The notes under the pieces: generated by a model
What the model was told of the DNA's origin: nothing
Seen by the model: the letters and a program-made list of their open reading frames with translations, nothing else
The model's database searches: none
Shown here: positions 45,286 to 55,075 of the stretch, piece after piece
Position numbering within the stretch: position 1 is the stretch's first letter
How the letters are laid out: each line of letters begins with the position of its first letter
From: Ferrimonas lipolytica
GTDB taxonomy: Bacteria > Pseudomonadota > Gammaproteobacteria > Enterobacterales > Shewanellaceae
DNA length: 64,000 nucleotides
Reading direction: 5' to 3'
NCBI RefSeq assembly: GCF_012295575.1
Contig: NZ_CP051180.1
Location: forward strand, 2,790,001-2,854,000
Position numbers and translations under genes: made by a program

Positions 45286-46363
45286 ATGAAACGGACTTCA
45301 TTAGCTTTACTGACCGCAGTTGCGTTAACGCCCGCTGCACAAGCCGCTTTTGTCCCTATTACCTGCGTTATCGATCAGCCTGGACAGATCAACGCCTTGA
45401 TTAATACAGATGGTAAAATCACCGCGGTAACCAAATTAAAACGAGACCCAACCAAAGAGATCTACCCAATTCGCTATCGTAACGATGAGTCTAGTCAGGA
45501 ACGTTATGGCGCCGCTACCGCTACCTTTACTGTCAACATGCAGGCCGACAACTGCGGCTTTGACTCCAACTACGTCGTCACACTGAAAAGCACCAACGAC
45601 AGTAAGCCGTGGCAGCAATTTTAGATAAGTAATGATAACGATCGTAGCAAGGTATTAAGCGCTAACTTCGATGATGGTGTTTATCAACCGGTGCCGGTAG
45701 TGCTGAGCGAAGGCAAACAACCCGGTGATGCCCTACCTACCCCGCAAGCCTTTGAGTATTCCGGTAGCCCTTTCGCGCCGATATTCAGTATCGATACCCT
45801 GCTGCGCCAACTCGATTCCGAATACGCCTCTTACGCCGAGCAGCAAGGTTGGTTCGAAACCAAACCGGGCAGCTACCACCAGCGGTTGTGGGTGAACAAG
45901 CACTGCATATCAATGCGCACGGAAATCCATGGTTATATCGGTTAACTGCCGCCAGCCAAGACGGCACCATTGCGGTTGGTTATATGCAGCGCAAAGCTGA
46001 AACCGACGCGGAGCCGACTGATGAAAAGCACAGCGTTACACGGTGATATGGGAGTTAGGCCGCGCCGCTGCAGCCCTTGAAGAGAAAGGTTCTCACGCTG
46101 AAGTCAGCAACGAACTGGTGTTCTTCCCGTCGGCCCATCTGGTTAGCCATTATCAACCCGAGAGGGAAGAACCGGGCTATACTTATCCCGTCGATTCGCT
46201 CGACCAAATAGCCACCAACGCCAATCTCACCATGAGCAAAGTCAGCCAGATCATCAACTATGGTCCAAGTGAGTACTTAATCGCTGGTCAATCAGCTTCC
46301 GGTAAGCCCATGTTAGCCATCGTTGTAACTCAGTTTTGGCGTGGCGCCGGAGAGCCGATCTAA
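45286..46363 (+). pseudogene. broken gene for a secreted protein of unknown family
   Basis: The gene opens with signal peptide MKRTSLALLTAVALTPAAQA. It reads in frame to a TAG at 45622, continues in the same frame (ISNDNDRSKVLSANFDDGVY) to about 45850, shifts frame (NQTGQLPPAVVGEQALHINA, then MQRKAETD), and shifts again near 46043 (VIWELGRAAAALEEKG, LTMSKVSQIINYGPSEYLIA). Together these give a protein of about 355 residues with one nonsense and two frameshift lesions. Family not recognised. Sequencing error could explain one lesion, hardly three. Confidence 0.75.
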
Positions 46364-46397
46364 ACCGCAGGCTACCTAACCCACACCAACTAACAAC

Positions 46398-46419
46398 AGA
46401 GCCTGCTCCGGTAGGCTCT
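46398..46419. terminator. short hairpin between convergent genes
   Basis: AGAGCCT and AGGCTCT form a 7-bp stem. T-richness on both sides is modest, so it may serve either gene. Confidence 0.45.
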
Positions 46420-46421
46420 TA

Positions 46422-46931
46422 CTATTTCTGATAGGGGTGACCATTTAACTCCACTTCGGTTAACCACATCCGCGTCGCCAACTCCAATTGATGGTAGTTG
46501 GGTAACATATGTTGGCACAGGGCGTAGAAGTTCTTATCGTGCTGTTTCTCTTTTAAATGTGCCAGTTCGTGCACTGAGATCATCCGCAGCAACGGTTCTG
46601 GTGCTCGCTTAAACATGCTACCAATGCGGATCTCATTCTTACTTTTGAGTTTGCCCCCCTGCACTCGACTAACCGTAGTGTGGGTACCTAGGGCGTTATG
46701 CACAATATGCAGCTTGCCATCGAACTGCACCTTACTGAGCGGCCCTGACTTCTTCATGTATTGCTGCTTGAGAGTCATGATGTAATCGCGCAACGCGTTA
46801 TCGCTGCCAATATGATGTTGCTGCGGGTAGTTATGACGGAGCCACTCTCCTAAACGCTGCTCGGCAATAAGCTGCTGCACCTGTTGCTGCAAGGTCTCAG
46901 GATAGTGGGCAAGGTAGCGTAATGGCGTCAT
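46422..46931 (-). CDS. ygjP: YgjP-like metal-dependent hydrolase
   Basis: A 169-residue protein of the YgjP (DUF45/M48-like) family. The zinc motif VHELAHLKEKQHDKNFY is at about 125-141, and SRVQGGKLKSK and MLPNYHQLE match E. coli YgjP closely. The E. coli protein has been linked to UTP pyrophosphatase activity; the cellular role is otherwise unclear. The ATG at 46931 matches the E. coli start; a TTG six codons upstream is open. Confidence 0.88.
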   Translation of the reverse strand: MTPLRYLAHYPETLQQQVQQLIAEQRLGEWLRHNYPQQHHIGSDNALRDYIMTLKQQYMKKSGPLSKVQFDGKLHIVHNALGTHTTVSRVQGGKLKSKNEIRIGSMFKRAPEPLLRMISVHELAHLKEKQHDKNFYALCQHMLPNYHQLELATRMWLTEVELNGHPYQK

Positions 46932-47147
46932 GGGTTGGTGTGCGCTCAAAGGGGTTAGCTAAATGGCGGCAGTGTGCGATAACCGCTCGTGAGGATCAAG
47001 TTTGGCCAGTTTCCACACACTTCACTGAGCCCAATTCAGACATCGGCATGCATAACCATCATTTGTATTCATGCATCCACGACTTAGTATAAAAATCAGT
47101 CGCATTCCTATTTAGTTAGGGGCATCACGGATAGCACGGAGCAACCC

Positions 47148-47939
47148 ATGAGCGAAGCCGCCATCAATAACCTCACCATAGGCACTGGTGCCACCTTAGC
47201 ACCACCGCAGTTTGACGATCCCTACCAGCAGCGCCTGCACGATAAACAACGATTGGCGGCCGCCTTCCGAGCATTTGCGCTGTACGGCTTCGATGAGGGC
47301 TTAGCTGGGCACATTACCGTTCGCGATGCGGTCGAACCAGAGACCTTTTGGGTAAATCCGCTGGCATTGCATTTTTCACTAATTAAAGCATCGCATTTAG
47401 TGCGCGTCGATCATCACGGCAATGTGGTTGAGGGCGATGCAATGGTAAATAAAGCCGCCTTCGCCATCCACTCGCGAGTACACCAGTCGCACCCTAGCAT
47501 TAACGCAGTGGCTCACTCCCACAGCCGCTACGGTCGTGCTTTTGCGGCACTGGGGCAGCCACTGCAACCGATCTCCCAAGACGCCTGTATGTTTTTTGAA
47601 AATCACGCCGTTTACGACGACTTTGGCGGAGTGGTAATGGAACTCGATGAAGGTCAACGCATAGCCAATTCCCTCGGCGCTAACTGTGCCGCGATCTTGC
47701 AAAACCACGGCCTATTAACTGTTGGCAGCAGTGTAGATGCAGCCTGTGCCAACTTCATCATCATGGACAGTTGCTGCCACAGTCAACTGTTGGCGCAAGC
47801 GGCAGGCGAACTAAAGCTGATTCGCCCCGAAGTCGCTCGCCAAGCCAAACAGATCACCGCCTCTGAACTGGTTACTTGGGGCAACTTCCAACCGCTATAC
47901 CAAAAGCTGCTGAGCCAAGACGCCAGCTTCCTCGACTGA
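47148..47939 (+). CDS. class II aldolase/adducin family protein
   Basis: A 263-residue protein with the class II aldolase fold. Zinc-binding histidines are in AHSHSRYGR and NHGLLTVG, with an acidic residue in ENHAVY. The domain GHITVRDAVEPETFWVNP opens it. Members act as sugar-phosphate aldolases, epimerases or dehydratases, so the substrate is open. A CACGGAGC ribosome site precedes the ATG. Its stop overlaps the start of the transporter gene by one base (TGATG), suggesting the transporter brings in a related substrate. Confidence 0.88.
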   Translation: MSEAAINNLTIGTGATLAPPQFDDPYQQRLHDKQRLAAAFRAFALYGFDEGLAGHITVRDAVEPETFWVNPLALHFSLIKASHLVRVDHHGNVVEGDAMVNKAAFAIHSRVHQSHPSINAVAHSHSRYGRAFAALGQPLQPISQDACMFFENHAVYDDFGGVVMELDEGQRIANSLGANCAAILQNHGLLTVGSSVDAACANFIIMDSCCHSQLLAQAAGELKLIRPEVARQAKQITASELVTWGNFQPLYQKLLSQDASFLD

Positions 47940-48829
47940 TGCAGGCCACTGCTCTTACTCAAATACTGTTGCCATTAGCACTGGCGCTGATCATGTTCGG
48001 CATGGGACTGTCGCTACATCGGCGAGACTTCAGCCGCCTATTCAAGCTGCCGCAATCGGTGGCAGCCGGCTTATTGGGGCAGGTGATTGGCTTGCCGCTA
48101 CTGGCGCTACTGGTGATAGTGGTATTTAACCTATCTACACCACTGGCCATCGGCTTAATGCTCGTGGCAGTGTGCCCCGGCGGGACCACATCCAATCTGT
48201 TATGTCATTTGGCGCGGGCTAATTTGGCTCTGAGCGTGTCGCTTACTGCCCTAAGTAACCTCATCTGTGTGGTTACTGCCCCCCTGTTGGTGGGCTTATC
48301 GTTGCAATGGTTTGCCACGGGTGCGGCGGTGGAGTTTTCCCTAGTAAATACTGCTTTGGGTCTGTTTGCTATCTCGTTATTGCCGGTTGGCGTCGGCATG
48401 GTGGTTCGCCACTACTATAGTGATTGGGCTGAACGTACCGAACCGGTGTTTAGAGGTTTCTCGATTGCGGTGCTGATATTGCTGATTGTTGCGATTACTG
48501 TGCAGGAGTGGCACTTACTGACAACCATGCTCGAACAGCTATTGTTGGCCTGCTTAACGTTCAACCTGCTCGGCTTAGCCATCGGCTATGGCTTAAGTAA
48601 GTTGTTTAGCTTAGATAATAACGACACCACCACCGTTGCCATTGAGGTCGGGGTACAAAACACTACGCTGTCGATGTTGATCGCCATTACGTTCCTCGGC
48701 CACCCAGACTACGCTATTACCGCTGGGGTCTATGGTTTGGTGATGTACCTTGGCGCAGCGGTAACCATCGGCTTACGTCGCTATCAGCGCAATCAAGTTG
48801 TTGATAACAAATCATCGCAGCAACTGTAA
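47939..48829 (+). CDS. bile acid:sodium symporter family transporter
   Basis: A 296-residue inner-membrane protein of the BASS family with about nine or ten membrane segments. Family motifs are FGMGLSLHRRDFSRLFKLP near the N-terminus and CPGGTTSNLLCHLARAN in the middle. BASS members carry organic anions with sodium; the ligand is unknown here. Translational coupling to the class II aldolase gene implies a common pathway. A longer start at 47876 would overlap the aldolase and is less likely. Confidence 0.88.
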   Translation: MQATALTQILLPLALALIMFGMGLSLHRRDFSRLFKLPQSVAAGLLGQVIGLPLLALLVIVVFNLSTPLAIGLMLVAVCPGGTTSNLLCHLARANLALSVSLTALSNLICVVTAPLLVGLSLQWFATGAAVEFSLVNTALGLFAISLLPVGVGMVVRHYYSDWAERTEPVFRGFSIAVLILLIVAITVQEWHLLTTMLEQLLLACLTFNLLGLAIGYGLSKLFSLDNNDTTTVAIEVGVQNTTLSMLIAITFLGHPDYAITAGVYGLVMYLGAAVTIGLRRYQRNQVVDNKSSQQL

Positions 48830-48958
48830 TTGCCACTGCAAAGCCAACTCTTTGGCAGCCATATTACTCATAACTTTGGCCCGAGCGCGCAATACAGCGG
48901 ACGCAGAACATCACTACCAATACTGATATAATTCGGCTTTTACTCTTGTGGACGCACT

Positions 48959-49417
48959 ATGAAAATCTGGGTAGATGCCGATGCTTGTCCAACGGTGATC
49001 AAAGAGATCCTGTTTAAAGCTGCCGATCGTACTAAAACACAAACCACCCTAATTGCTAACCACAGCATTCGGATCCCACCGTCACCCTACATTCAGTTTC
49101 GCCAAGTCAGCAGCGGCTTTGACGTTGCCGACGACTGGATTGTCACTCAAGTCGAAAGCGGCGATCTTGTGATCACTGCTGATATTCCCTTGGCTGCAGA
49201 AGTGATTGAGAAAAAAGCCCTCGCGCTCAACCCTCGAGGTGAGATGTACAGCGCCAGTAACATCCGCCAGCGCCTCAACATGCGTGATTTTATGGATACC
49301 CTCCGCTCCAGTGGCGTACAAACCGGTGGACCACCAGCACTGAGCGCACAAGATCGCAAAGCTTTTGCTGGTGAACTCGATCGCTGGTTAGCTAAGAAAG
49401 CGCGCCAAGTTCGCTGA
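48959..49417 (+). CDS. YaiI/YqxD family protein (DUF188)
   Basis: A 152-residue PIN-like protein. It opens [19 protein letters not shown] and has [24 protein letters not shown] and [12 protein letters not shown], all typical of the DUF188/YaiI family. The conserved Asp residues resemble a metal-dependent nuclease site; the function is not established. Single gene. Confidence 0.92.
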   Translation: MKIWVDADACPTVIKEILFKAADRTKTQTTLIANHSIRIPPSPYIQFRQVSSGFDVADDWIVTQVESGDLVITADIPLAAEVIEKKALALNPRGEMYSASNIRQRLNMRDFMDTLRSSGVQTGGPPALSAQDRKAFAGELDRWLAKKARQVR

Positions 49418-49496
49418 CCCAGTTGGTTACTACTAATGATTGTTTTCGGGGGCTGTGCTGCTAACTTGAACTAAAACCGATTTGACGGAGCTAACC

Positions 49497-49679
49497 ATGC
49501 GTTATCTACTGCCGCTCGTTTGTTTGATCGCTTCGCTCACCTTCTACGGCATGGGCATGCACTCTGGCTTCATCATTCTTCTGATCGCTGGCGTCGCGCT
49601 GGAGATTGGCTTCTGGTTTGGGTTAGCCCGTCTGTTGCCGAGCAACCAGCCAACGTCGAAAAGCCCGACAAAAACATAG
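49497..49679 (+). CDS. small two-helix membrane protein, 60 aa
   Basis: Starts at ATG 49497 with ACGGAG seven bases upstream. It has two hydrophobic segments (YLLPLVCLIASLTFYGMGM, FIILLIAGVALEIGFWFGLA) and a polar tail SNQPTSKSPTKT. Not recognised; likely an inner-membrane protein. Confidence 0.65.
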   Translation: MRYLLPLVCLIASLTFYGMGMHSGFIILLIAGVALEIGFWFGLARLLPSNQPTSKSPTKT

Positions 49680-49799
49680 TTGCAATAATGGCCGCATAAA
49701 AAGTCACGCTTGCCGCATCTTTCGTCACTCAAAGACCTGTTCTTTGCATCCTTATGCTGACAGCGCTACTCTGGCGTTTTTCCTCATTAAGTCGCTTCA

Positions 49800-50456
49800 G
49801 TGATCAACGAAATATCCATTCTGACTACCCTAGCGGTAGTGCATTTAGTCGCTCTCGCTAGTCCTGGACCAGACTTTGCTCTGGTTGTCCAAGCTGCCGG
49901 TAAACATGGCCGCAAAGCCGGTCTAGCCATCGCCTTAGGGATCTCCCTCGCCATTTTGCTGCATGCAGTATTTGCCATTACTGGGGTGTCGGTATTGATT
50001 CAACAACTGCCAGCGCTCGGCGTAGCGTTAAAAGTGGCTGGTGGTTGTTACCTGCTGTACTTGGGGATTGGCGCGCTGAAAACCGTGCCCGGTCGATTAC
50101 GGCAAGGTGATGGACCATTACTAAAGGGGAGCGCTGACAGCCTCAACATTAAGCAAGCCACCATCAAGGGATTTGTTACAAATCTATTAAACCCAAAGGC
50201 CTTGGTATTCTTCTTGAGCCTATTAACCAGCTTAGTGCCAACGCAGATGTCGATGGCAGGCAAAGGCGCAGCTATTGGGATTCTGTGGGGGTTGTCGTTT
50301 GCATGGTTTGCACTGCTCTCTTATCTCCTCACCGGCAAGCGCATGCAGCAGAAACTGCAAGGCATTGCGGTGTGGATTGACGCGCTGTGCGGCACGGTCT
50401 TTACCTTGGTTGGTGGGATTATTCTAGGCAGTGTACTGATGGCTACTATTGGTTAA
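49800..50456 (+). CDS. LysE/RhtB-family amino-acid exporter
   Basis: A 218-residue inner-membrane protein with about six membrane segments. The N-terminal VALASPGPDFALVVQAAGKH and KGFVTNLLNPKALVFFLSLL are diagnostic for the LysE/RhtB family, which exports amino acids such as threonine or homoserine lactone. The start is a GTG at 49800. Substrate unknown. Convergent with the pspB-like pair. Confidence 0.9.
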   Translation: MINEISILTTLAVVHLVALASPGPDFALVVQAAGKHGRKAGLAIALGISLAILLHAVFAITGVSVLIQQLPALGVALKVAGGCYLLYLGIGALKTVPGRLRQGDGPLLKGSADSLNIKQATIKGFVTNLLNPKALVFFLSLLTSLVPTQMSMAGKGAAIGILWGLSFAWFALLSYLLTGKRMQQKLQGIAVWIDALCGTVFTLVGGIILGSVLMATIG

Positions 50457-50466
50457 CTCCCCCGGT

Positions 50467-50766
50467 TTAAAGCTTGCGGATCTGTTGCTCTAGTTCAAAG
50501 CCACTATCAGTGACGATCCGCTCTAACACTTCGACTCGCTCTGCCAGCTTTTTATTATGCTGCCGTAGCTCAGCAAGCTCTTTGGTTAGCTCATCGGGCC
50601 CAGTACCATCGCCGGACATGCTAATGTCGCCAACACCAAACCATTTGTCCCAAAGATTGGCGCGGCCACTCTTTATCTTTAGCTGCGACTTACGGTAATC
50701 GAGCCAAACCGTGAACGATAAAAAACCAAACACCAGTAATAATGTAAAAACGCCACCGATCTCCAT
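50467..50766 (-). CDS. PspB-like membrane protein, 99 aa
   Basis: One N-terminal membrane segment (GGVFTLLLVFGFLSFTVWL), a polar linker, then a C-terminal leucine-zipper helix ELRQHNKKLAERVEVLERIV ending in SGFELEQQIRKL. This is the layout of phage-shock protein B. No pspA or pspC is nearby. It is a paralogue of the next gene, sharing the ERVEVLERIVTD segment. Confidence 0.7.
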   Translation of the reverse strand: MEIGGVFTLLLVFGFLSFTVWLDYRKSQLKIKSGRANLWDKWFGVGDISMSGDGTGPDELTKELAELRQHNKKLAERVEVLERIVTDSGFELEQQIRKL

Positions 50767-50776
50767 TGTTGCTCTC

Positions 50777-51016
50777 CTACCCTAACTTCTGAAACTGTTG
50801 CTGCAGATCATAGTTGCCATCGGTAACTATGCGTTCCAACACCTCCACCCGCTCCATCAGCTGTTCATTATGGCTTTCAAGCTGAGCTAAACGCTGTTCG
50901 AGATCGGTATTTTGTTTGTTGGCGCGCGAGCGATTTCGCTCCTTCATAATCTGCGGAATAACCCCCATCACCGTTGAAATCGCTACTATCACAACAATCG
51001 CTGTCCAAAATTCCAT
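50777..51016 (-). CDS. PspB-like membrane protein, 79 aa
   Basis: A shorter paralogue of the preceding gene and closer in length to E. coli PspB (74 residues). A membrane segment (FWTAIVVIVAISTVMGVIPQ) leads to a zipper helix with ERVEVLERIVTD and a QQQFQKL end. The two genes lie ten bases apart and look like a tandem duplication with divergence in the linker. Confidence 0.7.
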   Translation of the reverse strand: MEFWTAIVVIVAISTVMGVIPQIMKERNRSRANKQNTDLEQRLAQLESHNEQLMERVEVLERIVTDGNYDLQQQFQKLG

Positions 51017-51252
51017 ACCCGTTTCTCCTATCGATTAACCCTCAAACATCGTAGCTCGAGGGGAGGGTGTCAAGTTCAGCTACTGGATGGGCCTCAATGA
51101 CACCACAAATGCACATTGTTACTAAAATGTAAGCAAAGAACAGGCCAATGCAAAATATTCAACGCTGACGCTGTTATTGCGCAGATACCAACGTCGATAG
51201 GTAGTAAAAATAGCCGATAAGTGGCGAAAGTGACGGAATGCCGTAAGGCGTG

Positions 51253-52101
51253 CTAGAGCTGATGACGCCTAAGGTAAGTGCTGAGATCGACCCCGAGCCA
51301 AATCAGGGTTGGAGTGAGCATATCGGCCCATTGTTGCCGATGCGGTTCGCCCAGATAGGGCTGTGCGACACTGGGGCGGGTAAGCCCAAACTGGCGCTGC
51401 CCCAACTGGCGATAGTCCTGTAATGGCGACAGATCGTAATCCGCCAGCGCAGCGTCGATAAATTGCTCCAATGGCCTTTTCGACCACTGCTTTAATGCGC
51501 CGAAGTCCTGCAGTAATGGATACAACACCGGTGTAGTCCAATGTTGCCAATCAGGCTGGGCCTGAATCAAACCGATATTGCGCAGATGCAATTGCGCCCA
51601 CAGCTCTTGCTCATCAGCGCCTTCTCGCAGCAGATGCCAATAGAGATAGAGATCCGCCAACACTTCGCGGTTCCAGTGCTGCGGCCAATTGTGTGGTTGT
51701 AACCTAGCTAACCAGTGCGAGTGTTGTGTCGCAACATGCCCTATCTCGTGGTAGTAGGTGGAGCGATAGTTTCTAAGAGAGGGGCGTTCGTACAGCGTTT
51801 CATCCAGCAACACCAAGTGATTACGTTGCAGCGTTGTCGGGTTCAATAAGATTAACGCGTCGTGCTCTGCCAGCAGAGTCACTCCCCCTTGCCCCTTAAC
51901 TGCGCGGCGCATCGAGCCATAATAATCCCCGGGCCACAGTTGAGTTAGCACCTGTTGCCACTCAAGACTGAGCTGGCACTGCTGTAACTGATCTAAGCGG
52001 CACATTTGATGAGCGGGGATCGCTTGGCCAAGTGAAGGCAGGAGGGCCAGCAAAGCGGCTGGCCATAATAGCATTGTGAAGCGCTTCCTTGCGCTTACCA
52101 T
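51253..52101 (-). CDS. secreted protein with HExxH-type motif
   Basis: A 282-residue protein with a signal peptide (MLLWPAALLALLPSLGQA, cleavage near AIPA). It contains STYYHEIGHVATQHSHW; the HEIGH is the zinc-binding core of many metallopeptidases, with a possible third ligand downstream. The family is not recognised. It begins one base after the hldE stop and so is probably co-transcribed with hldE, although no functional link is obvious. Confidence 0.7.
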   Translation of the reverse strand: MVSARKRFTMLLWPAALLALLPSLGQAIPAHQMCRLDQLQQCQLSLEWQQVLTQLWPGDYYGSMRRAVKGQGGVTLLAEHDALILLNPTTLQRNHLVLLDETLYERPSLRNYRSTYYHEIGHVATQHSHWLARLQPHNWPQHWNREVLADLYLYWHLLREGADEQELWAQLHLRNIGLIQAQPDWQHWTTPVLYPLLQDFGALKQWSKRPLEQFIDAALADYDLSPLQDYRQLGQRQFGLTRPSVAQPYLGEPHRQQWADMLTPTLIWLGVDLSTYLRRHQL

Positions 52102-52102
52102 A

Positions 52103-53533
52103 TCAGTCCTGAGAACGAATGGTTTTGATGATTGCCGAGGTAGAGCAACCATCTTCAAAGCCAAGGATTTTCACCTCACCACCGTTATCTAGCACTTCCC
52201 GATGACCTGCGATCTGCTCCACTTCGTAATCTCCCCCCTTCACCAGCATATCCGGAAGGGTTTGGGCTATCAGGCGTTGTGGCGTATCTTCGGCAAACGG
52301 TACCACCCAATCTACCGCCCCCAATGCCGCCAGAACCGCCATGCGACGATCGACGCTGTTGACTGGGCGGCCATCGCCTTTTAAACGACGCACTGAGTCG
52401 TCGTCATTCACTGCGACAATCAACCGGTCACCAAGCTTGCGCGCCTGCGCCAAATAAGAGACATGACCAGCATGCAGGATATCGAAACAGCCGTTGGTCA
52501 TTACTACGGTTTCACCACGAGCTTTGGCCTCCGCGACAGCCAGCTGCAGTTGGCTTTCGTTAACCACGCCGAAGCCTGATTCATCGTGCATGTCCGACAC
52601 CATCGCCGCTACTTCAATCGCCGACACCGTTGAGGTGCCAAGCTTGCCCACCACAACCGAGGCCGCCGCATTCGCTAAGGCACAGGCTTGATCCAGCTCC
52701 GCACCAGAAGACAACGCCGTAGCCAGAGTAGAGATAACCGTATCACCGGCTCCGGTAACATCGTAAACCTCACGGGCCATTGCTGGTAAGTGCAGCTCTT
52801 TGTGGCCAGGACGCAGTAAGGTCATGCCCTTCTCAGAACGGGTGATTAGCAGCGCTTCGAAGTCGTACTGTTCAATCAATGCCAAGCCTTTGTTGACCAG
52901 GTCCGCCTCATCGGCCACTTTGCCAACAACCAGTTCAAACTCAGACATGTTCGGCGTTAGCAGGGTCGCACCGCGGTACTTTTCAAAGCTGCCGCCTTTA
53001 GGGTCGATAAGCACTGGTACCGATGCAGCACGAGCCAGTTGGATTAAATCCTGTACTTGGGCTAGCGCACCTTTGGCGTAATCGGACAATACCATCACTT
53101 TATTGGGAGCGAGATTTTTCTCGGTGGCCGCTTTCAGTGGTGCCGTGGCTTCTAGGCCAAAGTCCTCTTCGAAATCGAGGCGCAATAACTGCTGGTTGCG
53201 AGACAACACTCTCAGCTTAGTAATGGTTGGTGCGTTGGCAACTTCGACCAGCTGAGGTTCAACCCCAAGGCCGGTTAAACTGGCTTTCAGTACTTGTGCG
53301 GCTTCATCAGCGCCAACTAAGCCTACTAGTTGCGCTTGCCCGCCAAGTGCAGCAACGTTTAATGCCACGTTCGCCGCGCCGCCAGGACGGTCTTCAGTTT
53401 GGTCTACTTTAACCACTGGAACTGGGGCTTCAGGAGAGATACGACCGGTTGGTCCTACCCAATAACGGTCGAGCATCACATCACCAACCACCAATACCTG
53501 AGCCTGTTCAAAGGCCGACAGGGCTACTTTCAT
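52103..53533 (-). CDS. hldE: bifunctional heptose-7-phosphate kinase/adenylyltransferase
   Basis: A 476-residue enzyme of ADP-heptose synthesis for the lipopolysaccharide core. Residues 1-320 are a ribokinase-fold kinase ([37 protein letters not shown]). Residues 345-476 are the adenylyltransferase with [18 protein letters not shown], including the HxGH motif. Length matches E. coli HldE (477). The ATG at 53533 ([10 protein letters not shown]) matches the E. coli start; a GTG two codons earlier is open. Confidence 0.95.
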   Translation of the reverse strand: MKVALSAFEQAQVLVVGDVMLDRYWVGPTGRISPEAPVPVVKVDQTEDRPGGAANVALNVAALGGQAQLVGLVGADEAAQVLKASLTGLGVEPQLVEVANAPTITKLRVLSRNQQLLRLDFEEDFGLEATAPLKAATEKNLAPNKVMVLSDYAKGALAQVQDLIQLARAASVPVLIDPKGGSFEKYRGATLLTPNMSEFELVVGKVADEADLVNKGLALIEQYDFEALLITRSEKGMTLLRPGHKELHLPAMAREVYDVTGAGDTVISTLATALSSGAELDQACALANAAASVVVGKLGTSTVSAIEVAAMVSDMHDESGFGVVNESQLQLAVAEAKARGETVVMTNGCFDILHAGHVSYLAQARKLGDRLIVAVNDDDSVRRLKGDGRPVNSVDRRMAVLAALGAVDWVVPFAEDTPQRLIAQTLPDMLVKGGDYEVEQIAGHREVLDNGGEVKILGFEDGCSTSAIIKTIRSQD

Positions 53534-53760
53534 CGCCACACTCTTTTAGCTATAACTGATTAATTCTTCAGTTTATCACAGCAGCAATGAGTAACTAGCC
53601 CATATTGCATTGCCGCGATCACTGAAGCGGCATACATTGCTCACAAGCTTGCACTTCAGCTCTACGTCGTCAATTGCATCAACATGGTGATTTTCGCTAT
53701 AGTTCCGCTTTACGCCATGGCATCTCCAGCCCATTTTTCTGCCACTAAAATCGGTCAAAC

Positions 53761-54684
53761 ATGATTACAGAAGCTCAATTTGAACGCCGCTTACTCCATC
53801 CAAAGTTTTGGCTGCTATGGGCCGGGGTCGGTTTACTCAAGCTGCTGGTAAAACTGCCACTGTCGACCCAAGTAAGTTTGGGGCAACGAATTGGCCGTGG
53901 CTTTAAAAAATTTCAACCTAAGCGTGTTAAGACCGTGCAGCGCAATATTGAGCGCTGCTTTCCGCAGATGTCTGCGACGGAACAACAACAGCTACTGGAT
54001 GCCAACTTTGACGAGATCGGCATGGCATTATTTGATACCGGTAACGCTTGGTTCTGGAGCGATGAGCGGATTCAACAGCATATGGAGATCGAAGGTGATG
54101 AACACCTGCGAGCCGCTCAAGATGCCGGCCACGGGGTTATTCTGCTGGCGTCCCACTGTTTAATGCTCGAGCCCGGTGCTCGCGTGTTTGGCCAGATGCA
54201 TCAAGGGGTTGGTGTCTACCGCCCCAATAAGAACCCACTACTTGAGTATCTACAGAGCGCCGGGCGCTTGCGCTCCAATAAGGGCCTCATTAAGAAAAAA
54301 GAGGTGCGGCAGATGGTGAAGGCGCTGCGTAAAGGCGAAGTGCTGTGGTACACCCAAGATCAAGACGCCGGCGGTCGCGGCGTGTTTGCCAACTTCTTTG
54401 GGTTGCGCTGCTCCACTGCCCCCGGTGCGCCAGCGCTGGCGAAAATGGGTAAGGCGCAAGTGCTGCCGTTCTTTGTTGAACGCAAAGCCGATGCCAGCGG
54501 CTATCGAATTAAGATGCACCCGCCGTTAACCGATTTCCCAAGTGGCGATGACCAAGCGGATGTTCAACGGGGTAATGACGAGACAGAGAAGCTGGTACGG
54601 ATGCGCCCAGAACAATATATGTGGCTGCACCGCCGTTTTAAAACCCAAGAGGGAACCCGCGATAAAACTGAGTTTTATCGTTAA
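53761..54684 (+). CDS. lipid A biosynthesis acyltransferase, LpxL-like
   Basis: A 307-residue inner-membrane acyltransferase that adds a secondary acyl chain to lipid A. An N-terminal hydrophobic anchor (FWLLWAGVGLLKLLVKLPL) precedes the catalytic motif SHCLMLEPG (H-x4-E), followed by GVYRPNKNPLLE and QDQDAGGRGVFANFFG. The pattern suits the LpxL/LpxM/LpxP group; which acyl chain is added cannot be told. It is divergent from hldE, another lipopolysaccharide gene. Confidence 0.9.
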   Translation: MITEAQFERRLLHPKFWLLWAGVGLLKLLVKLPLSTQVSLGQRIGRGFKKFQPKRVKTVQRNIERCFPQMSATEQQQLLDANFDEIGMALFDTGNAWFWSDERIQQHMEIEGDEHLRAAQDAGHGVILLASHCLMLEPGARVFGQMHQGVGVYRPNKNPLLEYLQSAGRLRSNKGLIKKKEVRQMVKALRKGEVLWYTQDQDAGGRGVFANFFGLRCSTAPGAPALAKMGKAQVLPFFVERKADASGYRIKMHPPLTDFPSGDDQADVQRGNDETEKLVRMRPEQYMWLHRRFKTQEGTRDKTEFYR

Positions 54685-54707
54685 TCTTGGCTATAGCTAA
54701 TACCGAC

Positions 54708-54738
54708 AAAAGGTCTGCTTACTCGCAGGCCTTTTTGG
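54708..54738 (+). terminator. terminator of the lpxL-like gene
   Basis: AAAAGGTCTGC-TTACTC-GCAGGCCTTTTT, one G-T pair in the stem. Element copy D starts at the end of its T-tract. Confidence 0.88.
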
Positions 54739-54996
54739 GGCTGTGTCGTAGTTAGCTGTTGAAGTTTATCTTAAGCCTTTGGCTTCACCGATTTCGGTGC
54801 TTTGAGGGGACAATGTCGCGGTGGCGACGGCACATTCTTGTATGCATTAGGGAAAGCTCTGCCCCCCTTTGCAATCCCCCTTTGCCTTAGGTCGCAGCCC
54901 AAAACGCTTCGCTGGACTGCTCCAATGCGGCAGCAGATCAACGGCGGTAGGGCTTTAACTGCATTGGAAAGAACAACTCTTAATTGGTACACAGCC
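54739..54996 (-). mobile_element. terminal-repeat element (MITE-like), copy D
   Basis: A 258-bp copy in the opposite orientation to copies A-C, with ends GGCTGTGT and ACACAGCC. Its reverse complement follows copies B and C through most of its length (for example GCCGCATTGGAGCAGTCCAG and GATAAACTTCAACAGCTAAC), with a deletion in the left third. Flanks CTTTTTGG and TTTTTGAT share TTTTTG but are not an exact duplication. Confidence 0.88.
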
Positions 54997-55075
54997 TTTT
55001 TGATTGCTAGGCGGCATTGGATCTCGATCTTAGCCGTGGTGTCGCAATCCGCCACACTACAAACACGCTTTACCG

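Noticed and set aside
54739-54996. Exact target duplication for copy D
   Set aside because: Flanks CTTTTTGG and TTTTTGAT share only TTTTTG; not an exact 8-bp repeat, so not claimed.
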